Positions 24,229 through 34,200 of a DNA stretch of 64,000 nt are shown here, in pieces (within the stretch, counting starts at the first letter, position 1; each line of letters opens with the position of its first letter). The position numbers and the translations under genes were made by a program. The notes beneath the pieces were generated by a model, which saw nothing but the letters and a program-made list of their open reading frames with translations, was not told the origin of the DNA and made no database searches. The DNA lies in the NCBI GenBank assembly GCA_003165595.1, contig PLWQ01000004.1:8178-72177 (forward strand), written 5' to 3'. Origin of the DNA: Fibrobacterota bacterium (GTDB taxonomy: Bacteria; Fibrobacterota; Chitinivibrionia; Chitinivibrionales; FEN-1185).

Positions 24229-25170
24229 CTAGCCCTGGGTTTGTTTCCGCAAGGCCGCCAGTTTTTCAAATAATGCGGTTTCTTCCGGTGTGAGACGGTC
24301 GGGCAGTTGGACTTCGATGGTCACGAAAAGATTTCCGAACGCTTCCTTCCTGCCGAAGACGGGCATTCCGAGTCCGCGGAGTCTGAGAACCTTATGGTTC
24401 GGCGTTTCCTTCGGGACATCGACCTTAACCGAGCCTTTGGGCGTTTTCACCAGCACTTTTCCGCCCAGCATCGCGGTGTATAATTCGACATGCAGGTCGC
24501 GATACAGATCGTTTCCCTCGCGGCGAAATTCAGGATGAGGCGCAATCTTCACCGTGAGGTAGAGATCGCCGTTCACTCCGCCGTTTGTGCCGTCCATGCC
24601 TTTGCCGGCCACCCGCAGCACCTGCTCGTTCGCGATGCCCGGGGGAATCTTCACGCTGATAGTCTGGTCGTCGAGCCGGATGAGCCGGGTGGAACCATGA
24701 AAGGCTTCTTTCAAGGAAATCGTCGTTTCCGCGTTGAGATCTTCACCCTTGAAAGCCGCGGACCTGGCCGAACGCCTTCTGCCGCCCCGGCCCCCGAACA
24801 GCAAGTCGAATAAGTCAACATCTTCGCCCGAGCCGAACATGGACTCAAAATCCTCGGCGCTCATCTTCTGCCTGCGCCTGCCTTCGTTGCCGGCCGCATA
24901 CTTCGACCAGTCAAATCCTCCCTGCTGGCTGCCGGATTCCTCGTAGTGTTTCCAATCCGCGCCGAACTGATCGTACTTCTTCCGTTTCTCAGGATCACTC
25001 AGGACCTGGTTCGCCTCGTTTATTTCCACGAATTTTTCGTTGGCCGCCTTGTCTCCCTTTGTCTTGTCCGGATGATACCGCAACGCAAGCTTCCGGTAGG
25101 CCTTCCTGATTTCGTCCTCGGTCGCGTTTTTGGAGACTCCCAGGATGCCGTAATAATCTTTGTAGTTCAT
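24229..25170 (-). CDS. CbpA-type DnaJ co-chaperone
   Basis: J-domain proteins stimulate DnaK ATPase. The 313-residue protein has an N-terminal J domain with HPD at 33-35 and a Gly/basic-rich linker (about 75-140). Two C-terminal beta-sandwich substrate domains follow (SVKIPPGIANEQVLRVAGKG, DLYRDLHVELYTAMLGGKV). The CxxCxGxG zinc-finger repeats of DnaJ are absent, which places it with CbpA. It is divergent from the histidine kinase. The 330 bases between them hold no gene, only a perfect hairpin CCGGTCA/TGACCGG at 25427-25448. Confidence 0.92.
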   Translation of the reverse strand: MNYKDYYGILGVSKNATEDEIRKAYRKLALRYHPDKTKGDKAANEKFVEINEANQVLSDPEKRKKYDQFGADWKHYEESGSQQGGFDWSKYAAGNEGRRRQKMSAEDFESMFGSGEDVDLFDLLFGGRGGRRRSARSAAFKGEDLNAETTISLKEAFHGSTRLIRLDDQTISVKIPPGIANEQVLRVAGKGMDGTNGGVNGDLYLTVKIAPHPEFRREGNDLYRDLHVELYTAMLGGKVLVKTPKGSVKVDVPKETPNHKVLRLRGLGMPVFGRKEAFGNLFVTIEVQLPDRLTPEETALFEKLAALRKQTQG

Positions 25171-25426
25171 TTTTGCGCTGACCCGTGGTTGATTGTTTCA
25201 AAGCCGGAACCGGCACAAGATGCCCCGCAGGTTCGCAGGAGCGGCTACTCCTGTAGTGTTGTATGCAGTCGTAGTCGTGGTACTGCGGGGTTCTTCACTC
25301 GGAAGAAGAATATAAGCGATAGCTGGGAGAAAAAACAGCTTTTCACGGGACTCGTGCGGACAGTATCGCCTGTTTGTGCTATGGTTGCAAACAAGAGTGA
25401 ATATATTTTGCAGTGAGCCCGCATCC

Positions 25427-25448
25427 CCGGTCAGCGCAGGGTGACCGG
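25427..25448. other. Perfect 7-bp hairpin upstream of histidine kinase
   Basis: CCGGTCA and TGACCGG flank an 8-base loop, about 50 bases before the kinase start. It may be an operator or an mRNA leader element. The rest of the 25171-25500 gap shows nothing else I can support. Confidence 0.4.
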
Positions 25449-25500
25449 TTGCCATTCTTCGAAGGTGATCGCCCGATTTCCGCCGTCATGGAGGCCTGTC

Positions 25501-27078
25501 ATGGACACAAGAAAAACAAACCAATCGACGGATGAATTCTCAATAGAGTTGGCCGAATCCCAACGGGCGGCTGCAATCGAGGCGCTGCGCGCGCGCGAGT
25601 CCTACCTGTCCGCTATTATCGAAAATCAACCAGGGCTGCTGTGGCTCAAAGACAGGGAGGGGAAGTTCCTTGCCGTCAATACTCAATTCGCAAATTCATG
25701 CGGCCTGGACAATCCGGAGCTGCTTGTCGGCAAGACGGATTTCAATGTCTGGCCCCGCGATCTGGCGGAGGGTTATGTTGCGGATGATGCCAGGGTTATG
25801 CAATCGGGAAAACCTTGTATGGTTGAAGAACCCATTTTTGATAAAGGCGATATCCGGTGGTTCGAGACTTTCAAGGCTCCCCTTACGGATAAACAAGGCA
25901 AGGTAATCGGCACAACCGGATACTCTCGCGACATCACCGAACGCAAACGCATGCAGGAAGAACTTCAAAAAGCGCAAAAACTCGAATCCCTCGGCGTTCT
26001 CGCAGGCGGCATTGCCCACGATTTCAACAATCTGCTTGCCGGAATATTCGGCTACATCGACCTGGCGCGCGGCGCGTCGAAGGATGCGAAAGCCATCGGG
26101 TACCTCGACACGACGATTGCCTCAATCAACCGGGCGCGAGCGCTTACCCAGCAATTGCTTACCTTTGCAAAGGGGGGCGCGCCGGTCCAGAAAATCACCC
26201 CGCTCATTCCGTTCATTCAGGAAACCGCGCAATTCGCGCTCAGCGGATCGAATATTTCATGCGGGTTCGAACTGGCGGGGAGTCTCTGGCCGTGCAATAT
26301 CGACAAAAACCAGATCGGCCAGGTAATCGACAACATCGTCATCAATGCGCAACAGGCCATGCCCGGCGGAGGGTCAATTGAAATAACGGCTCAAAATATC
26401 GTACGGGGAGAAAAAGAGCATCCTCCGCTTCCGAAAGGCAAGTATGTCAAGGTGTCGATCAAAGACTCCGGGATCGGTATAGCAAGGGAAATGATGCCCC
26501 GGATTTTCGACCCTTTCTACACCACCAAAACAAAAGGACACGGTCTCGGTCTGGCCACCTGCTATTCAATCATCAACCGGCATGGCGGTGCGATAGACGT
26601 TGAATCCGAATTGGGAAAGGGCAGCACATTTCATGTGTACCTGCCTGCTTCCATGGAATCCGTTGTTGCGAGTGAACCCGCCGTCGTGAGCCACACGGGC
26701 GGCGGAACGATCATTGTCATGGACGACGAGGAAGTACTTCGCAACGCCATCAGAAAGATGCTTGAAACGATGGGCTATTCCGTGGTATGCAAGAATGACG
26801 GCAGGGAAGTGCTGGACTTCTTTGCAAAAGAGACCAAGGCCAACCGTGCCGTTGCCGCCATGATTTTGGACCTTACGGTGCCCGGCGGATGCGGCGGAAA
26901 GGAAACAGTCGCACAGATCCGGAAATCGAACGGAGAAATTCCCGTTTTTGTGGCGAGCGGTTATACGGACGATCCGATCATGAGAAATCCGGCCGCCTAC
27001 GGTTTTACCGCAAGCCTTTGCAAACCGTTCACGATGGCGGAGCTTTCGGACATGCTCAACAGGAATTTGAAGATATGA
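25501..27078 (+). CDS. PAS-hybrid sensor histidine kinase with receiver domain
   Basis: This cytoplasmic hybrid kinase has 525 residues from ATG 25501, which has GGAGG six bases upstream. A coiled N-terminus precedes a PAS domain (about 35-150, ending TGYSRDITERKR). The HisKA region follows with LAGGIAHDFNNLL (H173). The HATPase has the N-box DNIVINAQQAM, the G1 DSGIGIA and GHGLGLATCYSI. The C-terminal REC domain (TIIVMDDEEVLRNAI.., phospho-Asp in MILDLTVPGG, Lys in SLCKPF) completes it. No transmembrane segment is seen, so the signal is intracellular. No cognate response regulator is adjacent. Confidence 0.93.
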   Translation: MDTRKTNQSTDEFSIELAESQRAAAIEALRARESYLSAIIENQPGLLWLKDREGKFLAVNTQFANSCGLDNPELLVGKTDFNVWPRDLAEGYVADDARVMQSGKPCMVEEPIFDKGDIRWFETFKAPLTDKQGKVIGTTGYSRDITERKRMQEELQKAQKLESLGVLAGGIAHDFNNLLAGIFGYIDLARGASKDAKAIGYLDTTIASINRARALTQQLLTFAKGGAPVQKITPLIPFIQETAQFALSGSNISCGFELAGSLWPCNIDKNQIGQVIDNIVINAQQAMPGGGSIEITAQNIVRGEKEHPPLPKGKYVKVSIKDSGIGIAREMMPRIFDPFYTTKTKGHGLGLATCYSIINRHGGAIDVESELGKGSTFHVYLPASMESVVASEPAVVSHTGGGTIIVMDDEEVLRNAIRKMLETMGYSVVCKNDGREVLDFFAKETKANRAVAAMILDLTVPGGCGGKETVAQIRKSNGEIPVFVASGYTDDPIMRNPAAYGFTASLCKPFTMAELSDMLNRNLKI

Positions 27079-27183
27079 AAAGGTCAAAGAAATGCAAATC
27101 CCCGGCACGTGCGAAAGGGACATGCCCCTTCTCCGCGAGAACGGCGCTTGTCTCGGGGAAAGTGGTTCACAAAGGAGTCCTTC

Positions 27184-29148
27184 ATGGCTGATCTCCCGGA
27201 GTCGGGTTCAAACAAGAATCGCCAAAAGAAACTCTGGGACAACGAGGATCCCAAGAAGGGCGCCGGGGTGCATAAGAAGCACGGCCCATTCTCATTTATC
27301 AATCCAAGGCAGTTCAATTTCTCCATTTGGTATTTCGTCGTAGCGTTCTTCCTCCTTACCGTCGCCAACCAGTATTTCGTTCGCCCGCCGGAGAAATCCG
27401 TTGACTATAGTGAGTTTAAGTCGCTGGTCCGGTCCGGAAAGATCAAACGCGTCGAGATGGCCGAACGTTCCCTCAAGGGTTATCCCTATACCAAGCAGCA
27501 GGCGCCGGCGGTCGGCAAGAAAGCCGGCACCGACTCGGCGCGGGAAGGCATATACCGGACGGTGCCGGTTGCCGATCCCCAGTTCACCCGCATGATGGAC
27601 TCAACCGGCGTGGAGTACTATGCCGTGCCGCAGAGCGACGGTTCGTGGATGGGCATCCTGGTCAGCTGGGTCCTTCCTTTCGTGATCATGATCCTGGTCT
27701 GGAACCTGATTACGCGCCGCATGGGCAAGATGGGCGGCGGGGTCATGGAGTTCGCCCAGAATAAGGCGCGATTGGTTGCCGAAGGTGACGTCAAGACTAC
27801 GTTTGCCGACGTCGCAGGTGCGGATGAGGCCAAGGAAGAGCTTGTCGAAGTCGTTGATTTCCTGAAGAACCCGGGCAAGTACACGGAGATCGGCGGCAAG
27901 ATTCCCAAAGGCGTGCTCCTTGTGGGCCCGCCGGGAACCGGCAAAACCCTTCTGGCCCGCGCCGTGGCGGGAGAGGCAAAGGTGCCTTTTTTCCGGATGA
28001 GCGGCGCCGACTTCGTTGAGATGTTCGTGGGCGTGGGCGCTGCCCGGGTGCGTGATCTCTTCCGTCAAGCCAAGGAGAAGGCGCCCTGCATCATCTTTAT
28101 CGACGAACTCGACGCCATCGGCAAGAGCCGGGCCCCCATGGCCGGCGGCAACGACGAGCGCGAACAGACGCTCAACATGCTGCTCGTGGAGATGGACGGG
28201 TTTGATTCGCGGACCGGCGTGATCCTGCTCGCGGCCACCAACCGGCCGGAAGTGCTCGACGCCGCGCTGCTGCGCCCGGGCCGTTTCGACCGGCAGGTGC
28301 TTGTCGACAAACCTGACCTCAAGGGACGCGAGGCGATTCTCAGGATTCATTCGAAGGATGTTCATCTCGATGAAAGCGTGGACCTCGCGGTGATCGCGCG
28401 AGACACCGCGGGCTTTGCCGGCGCCGATCTTGCCAACATCGTCAACGAGGCCGCGCTTCTGGCCGTCCGCGCAGGGAGGGCCAAAGTGTCCCAGCCGGAT
28501 TTCATGGAGGCCATAGAGAAGACAATCGCCGGGCTGCAAAAGAAGGGCAAGCTGATCAACCCCAAAGAGCGCCGCATCGTGGCTCACCACGAGACCGGCC
28601 ATGCGCTTACCGCCCTGTTCACTCCCGGCTCGGACCCGGTTCAGAAGATCTCGATAATTCCCCGCGGCTTCAGCGCGCTGGGCTACACAATTCAGACGCC
28701 GACCGAAGACCGTTATCTGATGACAAAGGACGACCTGCTGGGCAAGATAGACGTGCTGCTCGGCGGCCGGGCCGCCGAGCAGATCATTTTCGGCGAGGTT
28801 TCGACCGGGGCCGCCAACGACATCGACAAGGCCACCGACATTGTCCGCCGCATGCTCACGGACTACGGCATGAGCGAAAAGTTCGGCAACATGGTGCTGC
28901 ACAGCCGCAAGGGGCCTTCATTCCTGGGCGACACGGGCCCGGTCTCGCGTGAATACGCCGAATCGACCCAGCAGTACCTGGACGAGCAGACCGCCGCAAT
29001 CATCGGCCAGCGGTACCGGCGGGTGCTGGCCTTGTTGACGGAAAAGAAATTGATAATCGGGAAGATTGCCGGTATACTGCTCGAGAAGGAAACAATTAAC
29101 GAAAGCGAATTCCGCGAGATGGCGGGCGCGCCGAAGGCTGGCGCCTGA
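27184..29148 (+). CDS. ftsH: ATP-dependent zinc metalloprotease FtsH
   Basis: FtsH is the membrane-anchored AAA+ protease that extracts and degrades membrane and short-lived cytosolic proteins. From ATG 27184 (AAAGGAG six bases upstream) the protein is 654 residues. Transmembrane helices lie at about 47-65 and 157-177 with a small periplasmic domain between. Walker A GPPGTGKT is at 248-255 and Walker [12 protein letters not shown] at about 303-313. The arginine-finger region [18 protein letters not shown] is present. The zinc motif is HETGH (469-473) rather than the usual HEAGH, still HExxH. The N-terminal 40 residues are charged and longer than in E. coli. Confidence 0.97.
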   Translation: MADLPESGSNKNRQKKLWDNEDPKKGAGVHKKHGPFSFINPRQFNFSIWYFVVAFFLLTVANQYFVRPPEKSVDYSEFKSLVRSGKIKRVEMAERSLKGYPYTKQQAPAVGKKAGTDSAREGIYRTVPVADPQFTRMMDSTGVEYYAVPQSDGSWMGILVSWVLPFVIMILVWNLITRRMGKMGGGVMEFAQNKARLVAEGDVKTTFADVAGADEAKEELVEVVDFLKNPGKYTEIGGKIPKGVLLVGPPGTGKTLLARAVAGEAKVPFFRMSGADFVEMFVGVGAARVRDLFRQAKEKAPCIIFIDELDAIGKSRAPMAGGNDEREQTLNMLLVEMDGFDSRTGVILLAATNRPEVLDAALLRPGRFDRQVLVDKPDLKGREAILRIHSKDVHLDESVDLAVIARDTAGFAGADLANIVNEAALLAVRAGRAKVSQPDFMEAIEKTIAGLQKKGKLINPKERRIVAHHETGHALTALFTPGSDPVQKISIIPRGFSALGYTIQTPTEDRYLMTKDDLLGKIDVLLGGRAAEQIIFGEVSTGAANDIDKATDIVRRMLTDYGMSEKFGNMVLHSRKGPSFLGDTGPVSREYAESTQQYLDEQTAAIIGQRYRRVLALLTEKKLIIGKIAGILLEKETINESEFREMAGAPKAGA

Positions 29149-29304
29149 CCATTACCCTGGATACGGTCGGCGAGGTTTGTTTACGGCTGCAGGTTTCCGT
29201 ACGATCGGCTTTTGGACGCTCAGGCACGGCGAAACATTCTCGGTTACCTGTCGTGCACCAATGGCCGTGGTTCTTTACCCTAACTTAACGAAAGACCACA
29301 ATTC

Positions 29305-30612
29305 ATGAGAAACAACATTGTACATCCCGGCGCAGACGAACTCGTCTACGAAATCAGAAAGATTGTCGAAGTCGGAGAAAATATTGAGAAGACGGGCGTT
29401 CAAATAGTCTGGGACAACATTGGAGATCCGGTTGCGAAAGGGCAGATCGTGCCTCAGTGGATAAAGGAAATTGTCGCGGCAACGGCCCTTGGCGACAATG
29501 CCAGCTACGGCTATTCGCCGACAAAGGGACTGCTTGCTACACGAGAATACATATCGTACGAACGCAATATTGAAGGCGGCGCTCAAATAACGCCGGACGA
29601 TATTCTTTTCTTTAACGGCCTTGGCGACGCCATTTCCACGGTCTACGATTACCTTAACAAGAGCGCACGCGTCATCGGCCCCAATCCGGCGTATTCAACG
29701 CACTCGTCCGCGGAAGCGGCTCATGCCGGTTCGCCTCACATTACCTATCGGCTTGATCCGAAGAATAATTGGTATCCCGATATCGACGACGTGAAGAAAC
29801 AGATTGCCGTACATCCCGATATTTCGGGAATTCTGCTGGTGAACCCCGACAACCCCACCGGCATGGTCTATTCCCAGGATGTCATACGGCAACTCGTGGA
29901 GGTGGCGGCGGAGAATGATTTGTTCATTATTTCCGACGAGATATATTCGAATCTCTGTTATGGGGGGGTTACTCACAAGAAACTTGCATCGGTGATCGGA
30001 AATGTGCCGGGCATCGCGTTGCGGGGAATTTCAAAGGAGTTCCCGTGGCCCGGCGCGCGTTGCGGTTGGGCTGAGTTTTACAATCGCGATAGAGACACGG
30101 CGTTTGCCCGCTACGCGAAAACAATTGTCGACGCGAAAATGCTGGAAGTGTGCGCAACGACATTGCCGCAGAAAGTATTGCCGCTCGTGATGGGTGATGC
30201 CCGGTATTACCCCTATCTTGCCCGGCGCAACGCCGCTTTCTGGGAAAAGTCCCAAGCCGCGCATTCAATCCTGTCGGCGGTCCCCGGACTGATCGTACAT
30301 AAGGCGTACGGCGCTTTCTACATGACCGTTCTTTTCGAAGATGGAGTTCTTCGCAAGGGACAGTTCCTGAAGCCTGCGAACGAAACGGCCGGCACGATTG
30401 TAGAACCATTGATTGAATCTGCGAGCTTTGACAAATGCTTCGTGTACAATCTGCTTGCTTCCCGTGGGATTTGTGTGGTTCCGTTGTCCTCCGGATTCAA
30501 TTCCGATCTGCAGGGTTTCAGGATAACGTTACTGGAGCCGGATATCACCCGCTTCAAAAACACGTTATACAGGATTGCCGAAGCCGTCAAAGAATACCTG
30601 GCGTCGAACTAG
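29305..30612 (+). CDS. Class I/II PLP-dependent aminotransferase
   Basis: This fold-type I aminotransferase has 435 residues. The substrate-binding N-terminus (IGDPVAKGQ), NPDNPTGMVYS, the Asp/Tyr pair SDEIYSNLCY and the Schiff-base lysine in GISKEFPWPGARCGW are visible. The sequence is close in style to alanine transaminase-like or AspC-family proteins, but substrate cannot be read from sequence. The gene stands alone between ftsH and a secreted LRR gene, with 156 bases of untranslated sequence upstream. Confidence 0.87.
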   Translation: MRNNIVHPGADELVYEIRKIVEVGENIEKTGVQIVWDNIGDPVAKGQIVPQWIKEIVAATALGDNASYGYSPTKGLLATREYISYERNIEGGAQITPDDILFFNGLGDAISTVYDYLNKSARVIGPNPAYSTHSSAEAAHAGSPHITYRLDPKNNWYPDIDDVKKQIAVHPDISGILLVNPDNPTGMVYSQDVIRQLVEVAAENDLFIISDEIYSNLCYGGVTHKKLASVIGNVPGIALRGISKEFPWPGARCGWAEFYNRDRDTAFARYAKTIVDAKMLEVCATTLPQKVLPLVMGDARYYPYLARRNAAFWEKSQAAHSILSAVPGLIVHKAYGAFYMTVLFEDGVLRKGQFLKPANETAGTIVEPLIESASFDKCFVYNLLASRGICVVPLSSGFNSDLQGFRITLLEPDITRFKNTLYRIAEAVKEYLASN

Positions 30613-30740
30613 GAAGCGCGCTCGGTCTCTTTTCTGTGGTCCCTGCGGCATGGACCGAAGTTGACTTTGACCCGCCTTAAACCTATATTACTGGAAAGCT
30701 TTACAAATAGCATTTGCATGATTCCCGCAAAGGGGGCTGT

Positions 30741-31439
30741 ATGAAGAAGGCAGTGCTTCTGTTCTGCAGTGCGATGGTTATGTCTGGATTCGCTCAGGTC
30801 AAGCCCGACGAAATGTCGGTGGTGCGCGCCATCCTCGACAGCGCCGGCCGCAGCGATGTCACGGTGGAAAGTGTGTGCAAAACGGACAAGGAAGGCAGGA
30901 TCATTTTCCTCGACCTTACCAACAAGGACATGGAAAAGGGAGGAATAAAGAGCATTCCCGGCGGGATCGGCAGGCTCACCGCGCTCAAGGAACTGCACCT
31001 CGCCCGGAACGAGGTCACGGCCCTGCCTTCGGAACTCGGGGCGCTTTCCGGCCTCACCACGCTCGACCTGCAATACAACCAGATCGCCGAACTGCCTGCC
31101 GAACTGGGGAAACTGCACTCCCTTGTGGAGCTTGACCTCCGCAACAACCAGCTTTCCCAGTTGCCCAAGGCGCTCTTCTCGCTCAATCACCTCCGGGTGC
31201 TCAAGCTTTCCAATAATAATTTCAAATCCATCCCCGAAGAAACGGGCCGGCTCGCCTCGCTGCGGGAATTGTACCTTTCCAGTAACAATCTCAAGACCGT
31301 GCCCGGCAGCGTTATCAGGATGAAGAGCCTCACGTATGTTGATTTCCAGGACAACAAATTCTGCGCCGCGTCGGCGGAGCTGTCGGCATGGCTCAAGAAA
31401 TGGGACAAAAGCTGGAAATCGAAGCAGCAGTGCAAGTGA
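30741..31439 (+). CDS. Secreted leucine-rich repeat protein
   Basis: The 232-residue protein starts at ATG 30741 (AAAGGGGG nine bases upstream) with a signal peptide (MKKAVLLFCSAMVMSGFAQ). After a 60-residue cap come about six LRR units of 23 residues: LKELHLARNEVTALPSELGAL, LTTLDLQYNQIAELPAELGKL and so on, of the bacterial LPxxLG type. A Cys-containing C-terminal cap closes the array. It is likely periplasmic or surface-located and mediates protein binding; no partner is obvious. Confidence 0.85.
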   Translation: MKKAVLLFCSAMVMSGFAQVKPDEMSVVRAILDSAGRSDVTVESVCKTDKEGRIIFLDLTNKDMEKGGIKSIPGGIGRLTALKELHLARNEVTALPSELGALSGLTTLDLQYNQIAELPAELGKLHSLVELDLRNNQLSQLPKALFSLNHLRVLKLSNNNFKSIPEETGRLASLRELYLSSNNLKTVPGSVIRMKSLTYVDFQDNKFCAASAELSAWLKKWDKSWKSKQQCK

Positions 31440-31561
31440 GGAGTTTGTTGCGCGCTCTTTGCGTGAGGAGTGCGGGTGATCGAATAGAAGAGGCTGCAAA
31501 GGACCAACAGGCTGCGGTAAGGCGGGGAGAGCTGGTGCGGTTGGGAATCCCCAATCGCTCG

Positions 31562-31716
31562 TCAGGCGCTTTCTTCCATGAATCCGGTCAATTCTTTCTC
31601 AACAAGCGAAAGAATTTCCTCCGATTTGCCACGATCCGGTTTTGGAGAAACTGCTCCAGCAATTTGTGAAGTCGCGAGAGTTCAATCTTGATTTCAGAAA
31701 TGGTTTCAGGCGACAC
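31562..31716 (-). pseudogene. Frameshifted remnant of MNT partner gene
   Basis: A GTG at 31716 overlaps the end of the upstream remnant and reads MSPETISEIKIELSRLHKLLEQ. The frame then breaks, and sequence in the -1 frame continues sensibly (SPKPDRGKSEEILSLVEKELTGFMEESA, stop at 31562). A one-base frameshift in a small helical protein explains both parts. The overlap with a nucleotidyltransferase tail suggests a decayed partner protein. The rest of the 31440-31945 gap holds nothing recognised. Confidence 0.45.
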
Positions 31717-31876
31717 GCTTCAAATTCCCGTGATATTTCAGGTGTTCCACAAAGGCGTTGTTCTCATCAAGATCAATGATGTCGATCTCCCGTTCGATTG
31801 CCCCAAAGGTGTCGCCCATTGCCATGAAGAACTTCTCTGGAAAGCTGTAATCACTTCCTGATGTGCTTATATACAT
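31706..31876 (-). pseudogene. C-terminal remnant of an MNT-type nucleotidyltransferase
   Basis: The 56-residue frame contains SFPEKFFMAMGDTFGAIEREIDIIDLDENNAFVEHLKYHG, which resembles the C-terminal part of minimal nucleotidyltransferases, where the third carboxylate lies in a D-x-I-D-L strand. The GSx10DxD N-terminal half is missing; upstream sequence is AT-rich and non-coding. It is probably a truncated TA antitoxin. Confidence 0.45.
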
Positions 31877-32026
31877 TAAATAGTTGTAAGGCTATAAGCA
31901 AAAAGATATTACAAGAGTAGTTGTAATCACAAAGACTGTTTATCATTGACTTCATGTGCCGGTTGCGGTATATTCAAGGAAGAACATTCTGTCAGGCATA
32001 TTTCACAAACCATCGCGGATTTTTCC

Positions 32027-32863
32027 ATGTCCGTCGACATTTACCAATACGACGACTTCAGGCTTTTCCTTGCGGATTGCTACAAAGACAAGAAGGCCGG
32101 GGACCCGGGCTGTTCCTACCGTACCTTCGCCGCAGAAGCCGGATTCTCCAATCCCGGCTTCTTCAACGATGTGGTGAAGGGCCGCCGGAAACTTAGTCCC
32201 GGCGCAACGGTCAAGATGATCAAGGCATTCGGGCTTTCCGCCACGGAGTCCGCCTATTTCGACCTGCTCGTGCGCTACGGGCAGACGCGTGACGACGGGA
32301 AACGCGCTGAGGTTTACAAAAACATCTTGTCACGCAGGAACCGCAGTTCGTTCACGCGTCTTAATCCGCTGCTCGCGAAATACTATCAGGACTATCGCTA
32401 TCCTCTGGTACGCTGCGCAATAGAGGCCTCGGGCTTTTCGGGCGATTATGCCCGTCTCGCGGAGTTCATCGATCCGCCGTTGCAGACCGCCGTGGTTGTA
32501 AAGATCGTGCGGGATTTGTGCGAATGGGGGATGGTTGAGCAGCACAGCGACGGCCGCTACGTCCTCACCCAGAAGCTTATTGAGCCTCCGGACACGCTTC
32601 GCCACCTGGTGCGGGAGCTCAACGGCGAATGGATAAAACATGCCTTTAGCGCGTTGCGCCGTCTGCCGCCCGAAAATCGCGATATTTCTTCGCTGCTGGT
32701 AACCGTCAGCGAAGAGAACTACCGGAAAATTCAGGAAAAGCTCAAGGATCTGCGCGACGAGATTTTCGCCATCGCCAGGGATGACATGAACCCGCAGACG
32801 GTTATGCAGCTCAATATTCAGCTGTTTCCCCGGTCACGCAAAAACGGACGAGGTCGCACATGA
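32027..32863 (+). CDS. TIGR02147-family regulator
   Basis: This 278-residue protein belongs to the TIGR02147 family, known as an expanded paralogous family in Fibrobacter. SVDIYQYDDFRLFLADCYKDK, FSNPGFFNDVVKGRRKLS (HTH-like) and the central YYQDYRYPLVRCAIE region are characteristic. The start is ATG 32027; the longer frame adds residues from the AT-rich leader. It overlaps the following lipoprotein gene by four bases (ATGA), an arrangement typical of these families. It presumably regulates or assists the lipoprotein, but its biochemical role is unestablished. Confidence 0.85.
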   Translation: MSVDIYQYDDFRLFLADCYKDKKAGDPGCSYRTFAAEAGFSNPGFFNDVVKGRRKLSPGATVKMIKAFGLSATESAYFDLLVRYGQTRDDGKRAEVYKNILSRRNRSSFTRLNPLLAKYYQDYRYPLVRCAIEASGFSGDYARLAEFIDPPLQTAVVVKIVRDLCEWGMVEQHSDGRYVLTQKLIEPPDTLRHLVRELNGEWIKHAFSALRRLPPENRDISSLLVTVSEENYRKIQEKLKDLRDEIFAIARDDMNPQTVMQLNIQLFPRSRKNGRGRT

Positions 32864-34200
32864 AATTGCACGTGCTCTGTTGTTTCTCCGTGGCCCTTGC
32901 CCTGACGCTCGGCTGCTCCAAAACCGGCGTTACGAACGTTGCCGGAGGCGGCGACGATTTCCCTAATTCCAAAACCGCAATCGCCTCGGCCCTTGCCCAG
33001 AACACGCAATTGTATTCGAACTGGAACCAGTTCGGCCAGGTGCCCGACAGCCAGACAACCGATCTGGGCGCCGCAGACTCGTTGATTACATCCGCGACGG
33101 CGACTCACGCCGGATTGGCAAAAGCGGCCGCGTCGCAACTTCAGACCGACAGCGTCTACTGGGACAAAGGCGACTCCAGCCAGGGATTCGTATACCTCTA
33201 CACGATCCGCGAGGACATCCAGACATTGATAAACGAAAAGAGGACAATCCGGTGGGACAGCCTCGCTCGGGACAGCATCACGGGAAATGAATTTGTCCTT
33301 GCCATTGCCGGGACAATCGAAAACAAGATTACCAAGACGGTGCTGGAGTACTATTTCTATGATACGGACCAAAACGGTTTTCTGGATCAGGCAATGATCC
33401 GGTATACGCAGTCGGTGTTAGGCCTGTACTTCCAGACCTCGGTGTGGGCAACCTCGGGAAACGACAACAACTTCACCAATCCCGCAAAACGCCGCATGAA
33501 CCGCATTCTCACCCTCGAGATATCGGGCGCCGACACCCTCCAGCTCACCGATCTTCGCGACGCCGACGGCGACAGCGCCATCTTCAGGCATGGCGTTGTC
33601 AACGGCGTCACGGCGACCATCGTAAAACGCAGTCTCTATCCGTTGCTTACGGGCCAGCCCGCGCTTTCCACAACGTCCCTTCGGGCAGCCCTGCCCGCAG
33701 CCGACTCCAGCCATTGGCAAATGCAAACGTTCCATTATACCGCGCTCTACACCGACGGCCATCGCGCGGTGGTGACCATTGCGGGCACCGGGGCCGATTC
33801 GCTGCTGGTGCCCGGCGACAGCGCACTTGTTTTGTACCAGCTTCTCAGCGCTCCGGGCGCCATATACGACAGCGCTTCGGCGCGATTCTCGGTGCGGTTG
33901 GGCGCATCGGTCAATAACAATGCCGGCAACGCACTGCTGGCGTATGCCATAACGGAATCCAACAACCACCAGGTCGTGCGCTACGTCCTCTATTCTTTTG
34001 TGTCCAGCGCCCCCATTTATGCCGCCACGCCTTCCGATTCCATCGGCGGGACCATTCATGCCGAAGTGCGATTCGACGACGGCACAAGCGGCTGGGCCAA
34101 CGCCGTATTCGGAAACGGGATCTTCGACGTCACCTATCATCCTCCGCGGGGCGATACCGTGACGTTCAGGAGTTCGATTGACGGAACGGTACTTCAATAA
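32860..34200 (+). CDS. Lipoprotein paired with TIGR02147 regulator
   Basis: The 446-residue protein has a lipoprotein signal peptide (MKLHVLCCFSVALALTLGC, lipobox Cys19). A short Gly/Ser-rich spacer precedes a large beta-rich body with repeated D-x-D/N acidic turns (YDTDQNGFLDQ, DLRDADGDSA) that could bind calcium. It is expected in the outer membrane or periplasm. Start and the upstream stop share ATGA, so translation is coupled. No enzyme motif is recognised. Confidence 0.8.
   Translation: MKLHVLCCFSVALALTLGCSKTGVTNVAGGGDDFPNSKTAIASALAQNTQLYSNWNQFGQVPDSQTTDLGAADSLITSATATHAGLAKAAASQLQTDSVYWDKGDSSQGFVYLYTIREDIQTLINEKRTIRWDSLARDSITGNEFVLAIAGTIENKITKTVLEYYFYDTDQNGFLDQAMIRYTQSVLGLYFQTSVWATSGNDNNFTNPAKRRMNRILTLEISGADTLQLTDLRDADGDSAIFRHGVVNGVTATIVKRSLYPLLTGQPALSTTSLRAALPAADSSHWQMQTFHYTALYTDGHRAVVTIAGTGADSLLVPGDSALVLYQLLSAPGAIYDSASARFSVRLGASVNNNAGNALLAYAITESNNHQVVRYVLYSFVSSAPIYAATPSDSIGGTIHAEVRFDDGTSGWANAVFGNGIFDVTYHPPRGDTVTFRSSIDGTVLQ

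Noticed and set aside
27601-28902. Long minus-strand open frame (433 codons) opposite ftsH
   Set aside because: It is a shadow of the GC-rich ftsH coding sequence; its translation is His/Arg-rich with no domain, while ftsH has every expected motif.
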